This document shows, one piece after another, positions 21,252 to 30,820 of a DNA stretch of 64,000 nucleotides. Every line of letters starts with the position of its first letter. Position 1 is the stretch's first letter. The DNA is from Thermodesulfobacteriaceae bacterium. Its GTDB lineage: Bacteria; Desulfobacterota; Thermodesulfobacteria; Thermodesulfobacteriales; Thermodesulfobacteriaceae. Under the pieces are notes generated by a model. That model had not been told where the DNA came from. It saw only the letters and a list, made by a program, of their open reading frames with translations, and ran no database searches. The translations under genes were made by a program, and so were the position numbers. Location: the NCBI GenBank assembly GCA_025062245.1, contig JANXAD010000001.1, forward strand, positions 1-64,000. Direction: 5' to 3'.

Positions 21252-22355
21252 TTATTTAAAGAAAGTTCGCTTAAAGGCTATGTTAAATAACAAAGATATC
21301 AAAATATAAGTAGAAACAGTTATAGAACCACCATAACTAATAAAGGGTAAAGGGATACTGGTCATAGGTAAAAGGCCTATTACCCCTCCAATGTTAAAAA
21401 AGGCTTGCCAAAAAAGAATTAAAGCTATGCCTAAGCTTAAGTATTTACCTAAGAGGTCCTTAGCAGTTTCAGAAACTAAAATGGCATAATAAACTAAAAA
21501 TCCATAAAGAAACAAAAACACACTTACCCCTATAAGTCCCCAGGTTTCAGACCATACCGCAAAGGCTAAATCGGTCCTTTTGGCAGGTAGGTAGTGTAGT
21601 TTAGTAGACCATCCCTTTTTAAAACCCTGTCCTATAATACCCCCAGAACCAACAGCAATAAGGGACTGATTTAACTGATATCCCCAAGTTTGGGAATACT
21701 TTTCTGGATATAAATAACCTAAAATCCTTCCTTTTTGATGGGGCTTAAGTTTTGACCATCCCAAGGGAACCATTAGGATACTGACTAAGGCTCCTATTAA
21801 TATTAAAATCAACAAAACCCTTTTAGGAATTCCCAAGAAAAGTACAAAAAAAACAAACATACCACCCATAATAAAAGCATAATCAAGATCTAAAGGAGCA
21901 ATGAAAATAAGAGGCACTAAAATAAGCCCCATCAGTTTAAGTAAAGTTTTTAAACTCAAATAAATAGAGGCCTCTTTAACTACTATTAAACTTATTAAAA
22001 AAATGAGAAGAGGTTTTATAAATTCTGAAGGCTGTAAATTGAAAAAACCTAAATTTAACCATCTCTTTTGAAAAAGTAAACATATTAATAAAATAAAATT
22101 TAAAAATATATAAATAGAAAAGACTATCTTAAGGGTAATTTTCCGGTAGTCTCCCAAAAAACCTAAAAATACCAAAATACCTATACCTAAAATATGGGAG
22201 GCTAAATTCTTCCAAAGATAAAGGTATTCTTCACCCATTCCCAATTGATTTAATTCACTTATCAAAATTAAAAAAAATAAGACTATAAAGGGAAGTTTAA
22301 AAGTTTTAAAAATCAGTTTTATCTTATCTTTCTCCATGGTTATACAAAGTTTCAT
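21252..22355 (-). CDS. rodA: Rod-shape glycosyltransferase RodA (SEDS family)
   Basis: LQPSEFIKPLLIF, GWGYQLNQSLIAVGSGGIIGQGFKKG, LPMTSIPLPFISYGGS-type SEDS motifs; follows PBP2. Confidence 0.93.
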   Translation of the reverse strand: MKLCITMEKDKIKLIFKTFKLPFIVLFFLILISELNQLGMGEEYLYLWKNLASHILGIGILVFLGFLGDYRKITLKIVFSIYIFLNFILLICLLFQKRWLNLGFFNLQPSEFIKPLLIFLISLIVVKEASIYLSLKTLLKLMGLILVPLIFIAPLDLDYAFIMGGMFVFFVLFLGIPKRVLLILILIGALVSILMVPLGWSKLKPHQKGRILGYLYPEKYSQTWGYQLNQSLIAVGSGGIIGQGFKKGWSTKLHYLPAKRTDLAFAVWSETWGLIGVSVFLFLYGFLVYYAILVSETAKDLLGKYLSLGIALILFWQAFFNIGGVIGLLPMTSIPLPFISYGGSITVSTYILISLLFNIAFKRTFFK

Positions 22356-24234
22356 TATAGATTTCTTCTAAGGGTATTTCTTCTATAGTTTCCTGTTCCT
22401 TTAGAGTAGGTAAAGGGATAAAGAGGTTATAAAATTTTCGGTAAATCAATCCTGCTAAGGGTGCAGCTACTGCACCTCCTGAACCACCATGTTCTACCAG
22501 AATAGCACTTACTATTTCAGGTTTTTCCTTTCCTGCATAACTTATAAACCAAGCATGATGTTCTAAATTTTTAGTCTTTTTAGCTAAACTTACTACTTGA
22601 GCGGTTCCGGTTTTTCCTGCCACAAAAATTTCAGGAACAAAAGCAGCTTTACCTGTGCCCTCTTTAACTACTTTAACCAAACCTTCTCTTATCCACTCTA
22701 AGTGGGTTAAATCTACTTCCACTTTTTTCTCCAAAATAGGAGAAAATTCAACTTCCGTTCCATCTAATTTTTTAATCTTTTTCACTATATAGGGTTTATA
22801 AATTAGTCCTCCATTAGCTATAGCCATATAAACCTTAGCAAGTTGGATAGGAGTGGTAGAAATATAACCCTGTCCTATTCCTAAAACTACGGTTTCACCA
22901 GGGTACCATTCCTGTTGGTAGACTCTTTTTTTCCAGGCTCTATCTGGAATAAGTCCTGCCTTTTCGTTAGGATACCCTAAACCTGAAGGTTTACCTAATC
23001 CAAATTCTCGGGAAATCTCAGCCAAAAGATTAACTTCCACCTTAGAGGAAATCCAATAAAAAAAGATATCACAGGAAACTGCCATAGCTTTAAGTAAATT
23101 TACACCTCCGTGTCCTCTCTTTTCCCAACATCTAAAAACTCTGGTGCCAAAGGGAAAGTAGCCTGGACAATATGCACTGGTATTTAAATCCTTAATTATT
23201 CCTGACTTTAGTCCAGCTAAAGCAGTAATCACTTTGTAAGTAGAACCTGGAGGATAGGCTTGAAAAACTCTATTTAAAAAGGGTTTCTTGGGGTCTAAAT
23301 TTACTTTTTCCCACTCTTCCTTACTAAAACCTTCTATAAACTTATTAGGATCTATAGATGGAGTACTTACTAAGGCTAAAACTTCTCCACTCTCAGGAGA
23401 AAGAGCTATTATTCCAGCCCTTTTCTCTTTAACCAATTCATAAATAAACATTTGTAAATCATGTCTTACGCTTAAAATTAGATCGTTACCGGCTTGGGGT
23501 TCTGACCTTCCTATAACTTTTCCCAATCTTCCAAAGGCATCCCTTTCTATCTCTATAACTCCATTTTTTCCCTTAAGCTCTTTCTCAAAAAGCCATTCTA
23601 ACCCACCTCTTCCAATATAATCCTCCATTGAATATCCCTTATCTTTTAAGGTTTCATATTCTTCTTGAGTAACCTTAGAGATATAACCTAAAAGGTGAAA
23701 ATAGGCTTCCCCATAGGGATAATACCTTTCCGTTTCTACTTCAATGCTTACCCCTGGTAAGTAATAAAGTCTCACCATAAGTTTAGCTACCTCATCCCAA
23801 GAAAGATTTCTCCTAAGAAGAACTCTGGCTAAGGAACTCTTTTTAGCTAAATAGTATCTTTCTTTTAAAACTGAAAAGTCCTCTCTTAAAATTTTACTTA
23901 ACTTATATAAAAGCTCTTCTTCTCTATTTTTTATAATTTCTATATCTAAGTAAAGTTGAAAAACAGCTTTACTGGTAGCAACCACCACGCCGTCAGCGGT
24001 ATAAATTTGTCCTCGGGGAGCTTTCAAAATATAATTAACTACAGACCTTTCCTTAGCTTTTTTATAATAATAGGGATGCTTTAAGGTCTGAAGATAAACA
24101 ATTTTAACTATACAAATCAAAGAGAGAAGACCTAACAAAATTTTTACCCAGTAGATTCTATGAGGCCAAAAATCTGTTTTTAAAATAGTTTCCTTTTCAA
24201 CTTCTTTATAATTCTTATTATTCCACCTTATCAT
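22324..24234 (-). CDS. mrdA: Penicillin-binding protein 2 (elongation transpeptidase)
   Basis: APRGQIYTADG, SxxK in AYPPGSTYKVI, SCD in AVSCDIFFYWI, KTG in VAGKTGTAQV; all catalytic motifs intact. Confidence 0.95.
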   Translation of the reverse strand: MIRWNNKNYKEVEKETILKTDFWPHRIYWVKILLGLLSLICIVKIVYLQTLKHPYYYKKAKERSVVNYILKAPRGQIYTADGVVVATSKAVFQLYLDIEIIKNREEELLYKLSKILREDFSVLKERYYLAKKSSLARVLLRRNLSWDEVAKLMVRLYYLPGVSIEVETERYYPYGEAYFHLLGYISKVTQEEYETLKDKGYSMEDYIGRGGLEWLFEKELKGKNGVIEIERDAFGRLGKVIGRSEPQAGNDLILSVRHDLQMFIYELVKEKRAGIIALSPESGEVLALVSTPSIDPNKFIEGFSKEEWEKVNLDPKKPFLNRVFQAYPPGSTYKVITALAGLKSGIIKDLNTSAYCPGYFPFGTRVFRCWEKRGHGGVNLLKAMAVSCDIFFYWISSKVEVNLLAEISREFGLGKPSGLGYPNEKAGLIPDRAWKKRVYQQEWYPGETVVLGIGQGYISTTPIQLAKVYMAIANGGLIYKPYIVKKIKKLDGTEVEFSPILEKKVEVDLTHLEWIREGLVKVVKEGTGKAAFVPEIFVAGKTGTAQVVSLAKKTKNLEHHAWFISYAGKEKPEIVSAILVEHGGSGGAVAAPLAGLIYRKFYNLFIPLPTLKEQETIEEIPLEEIYNETLYNHGER

Positions 24235-24727
24235 AGCTCAATTTAGAAAATTTTATAATAACTAAATATAAAAGCAGAGTCCAACCATAGGTTAAGCCAA
24301 AGTAAACTAAAAACTTTAAAATTAAAGAACTTATAAGTTCTAAATTTATTTTGATTTTTAAACGGTAAATAAAAAAGAATAAATTAACTAAGGTTATTAA
24401 AAAAATACTAATACTCCATAGAATAAGTTTTAATTTAAATCCTTCTAATTTAAAATATTTTTCAAATTTTTCCCAAGCCAGTCCTAAAAGAACAAAGATT
24501 ACTCCCCAAAAGATTTCTCCTATGAGAAGGATTCCTTTAAAAACCCCCAAAAAGAATAAACTAAGAAAAACCCAAAAACTGAAAATTTTAAAAGAGAGAA
24601 TAACTAAAGCTAAAGCTAAAAAGGGATCTCCTAAATAAAAAGAAAAAAGGGTGCCTTCTAAAATTTTTATAAAGAATAACCATAAGAGTAAAGGCAAAAG
24701 AACATAAAAAGAAAACTTAATACCCAT
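24218..24727 (-). CDS. mreD: Putative rod shape-determining protein MreD
   Basis: Small multi-TM protein between mreC and mrdA. Confidence 0.7.
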   Translation of the reverse strand: MGIKFSFYVLLPLLLWLFFIKILEGTLFSFYLGDPFLALALVILSFKIFSFWVFLSLFFLGVFKGILLIGEIFWGVIFVLLGLAWEKFEKYFKLEGFKLKLILWSISIFLITLVNLFFFIYRLKIKINLELISSLILKFLVYFGLTYGWTLLLYLVIIKFSKLSYDKVE

Positions 24728-24732
24728 AGGGG

Positions 24733-25563
24733 TTAAAAGGAAATTTCAGGGGTTTTTATTAGCACAAAAACTATTCCCAAATTATGAAGATCCACCCAAG
24801 GCTTAACTTCAGCCTTCTTAAAAAGACCCTGGGTCTCTTCTCTACTTACCGAAACTACCTCTCCTACCATTAAACCCGGAGGAAATAAGGCATCCTGTCC
24901 GGAGGTGACTATCAAGTCCTTAGGTTGAACTTGAGAATAAAGAGGAAGGTATTCTAAGTTACAAAGAGGTTCAGCCTTACCTTTAAGAATACCCCTATCT
25001 CTGGTTCTTTGAACTACCACATCCACTGCAAAAGAGGGATCGGTAATCAATATGGCTTTGCTCCAATTTCTATAAACTTCAACTACCTGTCCTACTAAGG
25101 TTAGGCCTTTTTCTCCAGCTGAAGACAAAATGGGCATTTGAGGTAAAATTCCATCTTGACTTCCCTTATCTATAAAAATAACCCCTAAAAAGGGGTCCAT
25201 AGGTTTTAAAATTATTCTAGCTCCCACCTTAGGATAGGAAAGAAAAGGAGAAATTTTGTAAAACCTTTCTAACTCTTGATAAAGGGCCTCCCTTTCCCTG
25301 TAAAGGTTTAATTCTGACCTGAGCTTTAAAATTTCCTCTTTTAGCTTTTCATTTTCCCTCTTTAACTCCACTAAGGCTAAGTAATCTCTATAAAAACTTT
25401 TCAATTCCCATCCCAAAAAACTTCCCGATTTCCATAAGGGGGAAAAAACATAACCCAAAATTTCACTAAAAAATCCCTTCTTTCTTAGTCCATACCAAAT
25501 TCCTCCTAAAAAAACTACTAAAGTTAATACCAGAAAAATAAGAAAAAATCTCTTAAGGGACAT
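24733..25563 (-). CDS. mreC: Rod shape-determining protein MreC
   Basis: N-terminal TM, coiled coil, LKPMDPFLGVIFIDKGSQDGI..MPILSSAGEKGLTLVGQVVEVYRNWSKAILITDPSFAVDV. Confidence 0.93.
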   Translation of the reverse strand: MSLKRFFLIFLVLTLVVFLGGIWYGLRKKGFFSEILGYVFSPLWKSGSFLGWELKSFYRDYLALVELKRENEKLKEEILKLRSELNLYREREALYQELERFYKISPFLSYPKVGARIILKPMDPFLGVIFIDKGSQDGILPQMPILSSAGEKGLTLVGQVVEVYRNWSKAILITDPSFAVDVVVQRTRDRGILKGKAEPLCNLEYLPLYSQVQPKDLIVTSGQDALFPPGLMVGEVVSVSREETQGLFKKAEVKPWVDLHNLGIVFVLIKTPEISF

Positions 25564-25565
25564 CC

Positions 25566-26960
25566 TCAGATTAAAGCTTTATCTTGAAGAAAACTTTTAA
25601 CCCTTTCCACTTCAGAAGGTAAAACTTCAAATTTTTTAGGAAGCGCATAAAGTCTTTTTATTTCTTCAGGAAGGTCAAAATTAAAACCTAAAGCTTTATT
25701 TACGGTTTCTGGAAATTTAGCTGGATGGGCAGTGGCTAAACAAATTAGGGGAAAATTATCCTTAAATTTAAGCCCAGCTCTTACTCCTACAGCAGTGTGG
25801 GGATCTAAAATATAGTTAGTTTCTTTAAAAAATTCCCTAATAGTCTCTAAAGTCTCCTCTTGGGTAACCGCAGAAGAAAGAAAATCTTTCTGAATTTTTT
25901 GAACTTCCTCTCTTGAAAAACTTAATTTTCTCTCTCTTAAAAACCTTTCCATACTCTCACGAGTCTTATCTGGATCTTCCTCATAAAAATAGTATAAATA
26001 CCTTTCAAAGTTACTGGCTACTTGAATATCCATAGAGGGGCTTAGGGTAGGAATCACCTCTTTAACGGAATAATCTCCCTTATTAACCCATCGAGCTAAG
26101 ATATCATTTTCATTGGTAGCTAAAATTAAACGCTCAATTCTATCCTCTCCCAGCATTCTTTTAGCTAAATAGCCTGCAAAGATATCTCCAAAGTTTCCCG
26201 TAGGAACGGAAATACGAACTTGGGCCTTTTTTTCCTTTTCAGTTACTCTAAAATAAGCCCAAAGGTAATATACCATTTGAGCCATAATCCGAGCCCAGTT
26301 TATAGAATTTATAGCAGAAAGAGAATATTTCTTTTTAAAAGGGAGATCCATAAAAATACTTTTAACTATAGCTTGGCAGTCGTCAAAGGTTCCCTCTATA
26401 GCTAAGTTGTAAACTCTGGGTCTTACTACAGTAGTCATCATCAAAAATTGAATTTCAGAAATCTTTTGATAGGGATGTAAAATAAAAATAGCTATATTTT
26501 TCTTATCCATAACTCCGTAAATAGCAGCTGAGCCTGTATCCCCAGAGGTAGCTCCTAAAAGGTTAATTTTCCTTTCGGTTTCTAAAAGTAGTTTTTCAAA
26601 GAGCACTCCTAAAAACTGTAAAGCAATATCTTTAAAAGCCCAGGTAGGTCCATGGAAAAGTTCTAAAATATACAGGTCTCCCCAATTTTTAAGAGCTACT
26701 ACCTGGGAAGTTCTAAAGCTTTGATAAGATTTATAAATTATTTCTCTTAGCTCCCCAGGAGAAAGATCAGATACATAGAGAGAAAAAATTCTAAAGGCCA
26801 ATTCTTGATAGGTTAAATCTTTTAATTCTTCTATTTCTTTTTTAGTTAGGAGAGGAATTCTTTCAGGAACTAATAAACCTCCATCAGGAGCTAAACCTTC
26901 AAAAACCGTATCTTTAAAACTTAAATGGAACGCTCTTTTTCTGGTGCTCACATATAACAT
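25566..26960 (-). CDS. thrC: Threonine synthase
   Basis: FHGPTWAFKDIALQFLG (PLP Lys), GATSGDTGSAAIYG, SVPTGNFGDIFAGY-type motifs. Confidence 0.96.
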   Translation of the reverse strand: MLYVSTRKRAFHLSFKDTVFEGLAPDGGLLVPERIPLLTKKEIEELKDLTYQELAFRIFSLYVSDLSPGELREIIYKSYQSFRTSQVVALKNWGDLYILELFHGPTWAFKDIALQFLGVLFEKLLLETERKINLLGATSGDTGSAAIYGVMDKKNIAIFILHPYQKISEIQFLMMTTVVRPRVYNLAIEGTFDDCQAIVKSIFMDLPFKKKYSLSAINSINWARIMAQMVYYLWAYFRVTEKEKKAQVRISVPTGNFGDIFAGYLAKRMLGEDRIERLILATNENDILARWVNKGDYSVKEVIPTLSPSMDIQVASNFERYLYYFYEEDPDKTRESMERFLRERKLSFSREEVQKIQKDFLSSAVTQEETLETIREFFKETNYILDPHTAVGVRAGLKFKDNFPLICLATAHPAKFPETVNKALGFNFDLPEEIKRLYALPKKFEVLPSEVERVKSFLQDKALI

Positions 26961-26961
26961 T

Positions 26962-27180
26962 TTAAATTCCTCTGGTTTTTATGATTTCTAAACGATTTTT
27001 CATTCGATCTATAAATTGCCTAATTTCAGCTTTAAACTCCGCTAAGGTGGGATGATTTTTTTGATAAATCTTGATTAATTCCTCTAACCAATATTCCAAA
27101 GTCTCTCTTTCTTTTTGAATTAGTTCTTTTTGAAACTTTTCTTTTAACTTAGCTAAAAGTTTAGGATCTAATTTTTCCAT
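26962..27180 (-). CDS. Small conserved-looking coiled protein of unknown function
   Basis: 72-aa ORF tightly packed between thrC and an MBL-fold gene; no family recognised. Confidence 0.55.
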   Translation of the reverse strand: MEKLDPKLLAKLKEKFQKELIQKERETLEYWLEELIKIYQKNHPTLAEFKAEIRQFIDRMKNRLEIIKTRGI

Positions 27181-27193
27181 CTTTCAGAGCCCT

Positions 27194-27952
27194 TTATAAG
27201 TTTATTTCCATCAGATCTTCTGCTAAAATTATTTCACCCTTAAAACTTTTTTTAATTAACTCAATATTAGGATTTTCACTGTGGGGATAAAAATGGGACA
27301 AAACTAAGGTTTTTACTTGGGTCTTTTCTACAATAGAGGCTATCTCTTGGGGACCCAAATGATGGTTTACGGAAAAGTTTTCACTGTTAGAACATTCTAA
27401 GATTAACAGATCTACTTTTTTCGAAAGTTTTACTATTTGTTCGCAAAAGCCGGTATCCCCTGAATAAACCAAAGTTTTTCCTTGATGTTCTAACCTTAAG
27501 GCTAAACTTTCCGGATTATGTTTTACAGGACTGGTTTGAGCTTTAAAAGGACCTATATAAAAGGAATAATTCTCAATTAAGGGAAGTTCTTCAATTTTTA
27601 AAAGACCCTCAGGTGGAGAGACCCAAATTCCAAAGGCTTCTTTTAATTTCTGATAAAAAGTTAAAAAACCCTTTCCCGCATACAAAGTAAAGGGTTCCCT
27701 TCGGTGATAGCCTAAGTTATAACGGGTGGCAAAAAAGAGGGGAATGAGATCGGAGAGATGATCCGGATGAAAGTGAGAAATAAAAATAGCTGAAATATCC
27801 TCTAATTGATAACCCTTTTTTAAGAGCTGTTTTAAAACTCCAGGACCACAGTCCAGGAGAAGATAAAAATTCTCTACCTGAACTAAATAGCCAGGAGCAT
27901 TACGCTCCACTCTGATCCAACCAGTTCCCGAACCAAGAATGGTTAGTTTCAT
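27194..27952 (-). CDS. MBL-fold hydrolase, RNase Z-like
   Basis: LGSGTGW..RNAPGYLVQ, ISHFHPDHLSDLIPLFFATRY, YSGDTGFCEQ, LVLSHFYPHSENP. Confidence 0.88.
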   Translation of the reverse strand: MKLTILGSGTGWIRVERNAPGYLVQVENFYLLLDCGPGVLKQLLKKGYQLEDISAIFISHFHPDHLSDLIPLFFATRYNLGYHRREPFTLYAGKGFLTFYQKLKEAFGIWVSPPEGLLKIEELPLIENYSFYIGPFKAQTSPVKHNPESLALRLEHQGKTLVYSGDTGFCEQIVKLSKKVDLLILECSNSENFSVNHHLGPQEIASIVEKTQVKTLVLSHFYPHSENPNIELIKKSFKGEIILAEDLMEINL

Positions 27953-29460
27953 TTCACTTTTAAGTTAAACTCTTTTGCAATTTTTTCAAATTGGGACTTC
28001 GTTAAACGTTTTTTCGCTTCTCTTATGAGAAGTTCTGAAATTTCAGGTTCCTTTTTAAAGTAAAGATAAAGCCAAGCTAAAAATAAAAGGGCCTCTCCAT
28101 CTCTTTCAGAAAAGGTAAGAAGTTCTTTTAACCTTTCAAAAGCTTTTTCATAATCCCTTTTTAAAAAATACACCTTTCCCAAGAAAGCCTTTTCCTTAAT
28201 ACTAAGATTTCCCACTCCTCTAAGAAGTTCCTCTATTTCTTCTAAATTTCTTGTTTCCCACAAAAATTCCACTAAGGTTTCTCTAAAAAGTTTATTTTCA
28301 GGTTCTAAAAGATAGGCTTTATAAAAATGAAACTTAGCCTCTTCTATCTTTTTCTTTTTTGAGAAAATTAAGCCTAAGTTGTAGTGCACCAAGGGATCCT
28401 CCTTTAAACCTTCCTCAAGCTGTCTTTTCAAAATCCTTTCTGCCTTTTCTAATTGGTCTAAGAAGTAATGAATAGCAGCTTTACTTAAATTTAACTCTAA
28501 AATTTGTTTAGTATAGGGTTCAGCTAAGGTATAATATTTTAAAGCCTTACCAAAGTCTTTCCATTCTAAATAAAGATCTCCAATGACATGAAAGGTATAG
28601 CCTTCAAAAAGCACTACCTTTTTTTGAGCTCTTTTAGCATGTTCAAAAGCTCCTATTACCATAATTAAAGGAGATACTTCCTTAGGAAAAAAATCTTTAA
28701 AAATAGCGTGAGACAAAACCCCTATCTTAAGCTCAGGAAACTCTGATTCTATCTTTAAAATTAGGGATTCTAAAAACTGAGGATCTAACTCTTTTATCAG
28801 ATAGAGATAGGTTTTAGAGAAAATTTTAGTTTTATGAGGAATAGAATCCAAAAGGGGGTCTATTTCTAAGTTACTGAGTATAAAGACTGAAGAGGAATTT
28901 TTTAAAAAATTTTGAATTAACTCCTCTAATTTTTCGCTCTCTAAGGTAGGGAGATAATTTTCTAAATCCCTTTTAGCTGTTTCAGTAAGTAAAGAAAAAT
29001 CAAGAAGACTTAAAAGTTGTAAGTTCTTTTTTAGGTCCTCCAAAATCAGAGGCTTTTTTAAACAAACTACTTGAGCTTGAAAGTTTTTCTTATTTTTCCA
29101 AAGAAAATTTAAAAGTTTAACTCCCTTTCCCCATTCCAGAGGATAAAAAAAGAGTTCTTGCTCTAATTTAAATAAAGTAAAGTTTCTTATCTTATGAGGG
29201 GTCTTTATTAGGTACCCGTAAATTTCTCTTTCTTCTAAAACCATTTCTAACAAAGGTAAAGAATAAAAACCCTGAGAAAGGTTCTCCCTCATAAATCTTT
29301 CTGCTAAGAGGAATTCTAAAAGCTTAGAAGAACTTAAAGACATTTCCATAAGTTTGGAAGTGGAAAGTTTAAAAAGTTTAGGATTAGGAATTTCTTCTAA
29401 GGAAAGATGTTTTTTAAGATAGGGTAAAAACCAGGCAATATTATCTGGAAAAATACTCAT
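27949..29460 (-). CDS. TPR-repeat protein
   Basis: C-terminal TPR-like helices (GDLYLEWKDFGKALKYYTLAEPYTKQILELNLSKAAIHYFLDQLEKAERIL..). Confidence 0.75.
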   Translation of the reverse strand: MSIFPDNIAWFLPYLKKHLSLEEIPNPKLFKLSTSKLMEMSLSSSKLLEFLLAERFMRENLSQGFYSLPLLEMVLEEREIYGYLIKTPHKIRNFTLFKLEQELFFYPLEWGKGVKLLNFLWKNKKNFQAQVVCLKKPLILEDLKKNLQLLSLLDFSLLTETAKRDLENYLPTLESEKLEELIQNFLKNSSSVFILSNLEIDPLLDSIPHKTKIFSKTYLYLIKELDPQFLESLILKIESEFPELKIGVLSHAIFKDFFPKEVSPLIMVIGAFEHAKRAQKKVVLFEGYTFHVIGDLYLEWKDFGKALKYYTLAEPYTKQILELNLSKAAIHYFLDQLEKAERILKRQLEEGLKEDPLVHYNLGLIFSKKKKIEEAKFHFYKAYLLEPENKLFRETLVEFLWETRNLEEIEELLRGVGNLSIKEKAFLGKVYFLKRDYEKAFERLKELLTFSERDGEALLFLAWLYLYFKKEPEISELLIREAKKRLTKSQFEKIAKEFNLKVK

Positions 29461-30820
29461 TTTTTAGATTCTGGAAGGCTCTTTTAATTTCCTCTAAATC
29501 TTCATCAAAAAGACATCTTACATCTAAAACCATTTTGTCTTCTTCTATACGAGTTATAATAGGAATTTTATGGGCTCTTAGATATTTTTGAAGTTGGGAA
29601 GGTGAAAGTTTAGAAGAATAGGCTATTACGCTATAGGAGGGAAGTTCTAAGGTAGGTAAGGCTCCTCCTCCGGTTTTACCAATGGTTTCCACAATTTTAA
29701 ATTCAATTTCGTTAAGATTTAATCCCTTTAAAAGTCGGTAAAGCTTTTGAGCCTTTTTCTTTAGCTTTTCTTTGGGCGCTAAAATAAAGGAAAGAACTGG
29801 AATATACTTTATAGCCAGATTTTCATCTCTATAAAGTCTTAAAGTGGCTTCTAATCCAGCTAAGGTAAGTTTATCTATTCTTATAGCTCGATTGAGAGGA
29901 TTTTTTCTAATTTTTTCAATGAGTTCCCTTTTACCTAAAATGATTCCAGCCTGAGGACCTCCTAAGAGCTTATCACCAGAAAAGGTAACTAAATCTACTC
30001 CGGCTTTTAAGGTTTCTTGAACGGTAGGTTCCTTTTTTAATCCATACTTAGAAAAATCTATGAAACAACCACTTCCCAGATCTTCCATAACTAAAAGATT
30101 ATACCTTTTAGCTAAGTTTACCAATTCTTCTGCTGAAACTTCCTCAGTAAAGCCTACAATTTCGTAATTGCTTTTATGTACCTTTAAAAAAAGGGCTGTT
30201 TTATCAGAAATGGCTCTTTCATAGTCGTAAAGATGGGTTTTGTTAGTGGTTCCCACTTCTTTTAAGATAGAACCTGCCCATTTCATAACCTCAGGGATTC
30301 TAAAAGAACCACCTATTTCAATTAGCTCTCCCCGGGATACAATTACTTCCTTTTCAAAGGCTAAAGTGTTTAAGGAGATAAGCACTGCAGCAGCATTATT
30401 GTTTACCACCAAGGCTCCCTCAGCAGAAGTAATTTCCTTTAATAGCTCTTCCACATGAACATACCTACTTCCTCTTTTTCCCTCTTTTAAGTCGTATTCC
30501 AAATTGGAATAGTATTTTCCAATGGTTATAATTTCTGAAAGTACCTTTTCTGAGAGGGGAGCTCTTCCAAGATTAGTATGAATTACTATTCCCGTAGCAT
30601 TAATTACTCTCTTCAAATGAGGAGTTTCGTAATCTTCAAAAGTTTTTCTAATTAGAGATTCTAAAAAGGGTTCCGAAAGTTCAGAAATTTCTCCTTTTTG
30701 CCACCTTTCTCTTATAATTTGAGCTACCTTCCTAGCCGGAAAGGTAAAATAGGAAAGAGGATAAGAAGGAAAGAGTTGATGAAATTTTTCCTTTAGTTCA
30801 TTTACCGAGGGAATTCTCAT
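29441..30820 (-). CDS. selA: L-seryl-tRNA(Sec) selenium transferase
   Basis: RVINATGIVIHTNLGRAPLS, VHKSNYEIVGFTEEVSAEELV, TFSGDKLLGGPQAGIILG. Confidence 0.95.
   Translation of the reverse strand: MRIPSVNELKEKFHQLFPSYPLSYFTFPARKVAQIIRERWQKGEISELSEPFLESLIRKTFEDYETPHLKRVINATGIVIHTNLGRAPLSEKVLSEIITIGKYYSNLEYDLKEGKRGSRYVHVEELLKEITSAEGALVVNNNAAAVLISLNTLAFEKEVIVSRGELIEIGGSFRIPEVMKWAGSILKEVGTTNKTHLYDYERAISDKTALFLKVHKSNYEIVGFTEEVSAEELVNLAKRYNLLVMEDLGSGCFIDFSKYGLKKEPTVQETLKAGVDLVTFSGDKLLGGPQAGIILGKRELIEKIRKNPLNRAIRIDKLTLAGLEATLRLYRDENLAIKYIPVLSFILAPKEKLKKKAQKLYRLLKGLNLNEIEFKIVETIGKTGGGALPTLELPSYSVIAYSSKLSPSQLQKYLRAHKIPIITRIEEDKMVLDVRCLFDEDLEEIKRAFQNLKNEYFSR

Noticed and set aside
22324-24234. PBP2 considered as possibly degenerate like the FtsI-like protein
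   Set aside because: SxxK (PGSTYK), SCD and KTG motifs are all present, so it looks catalytically competent.
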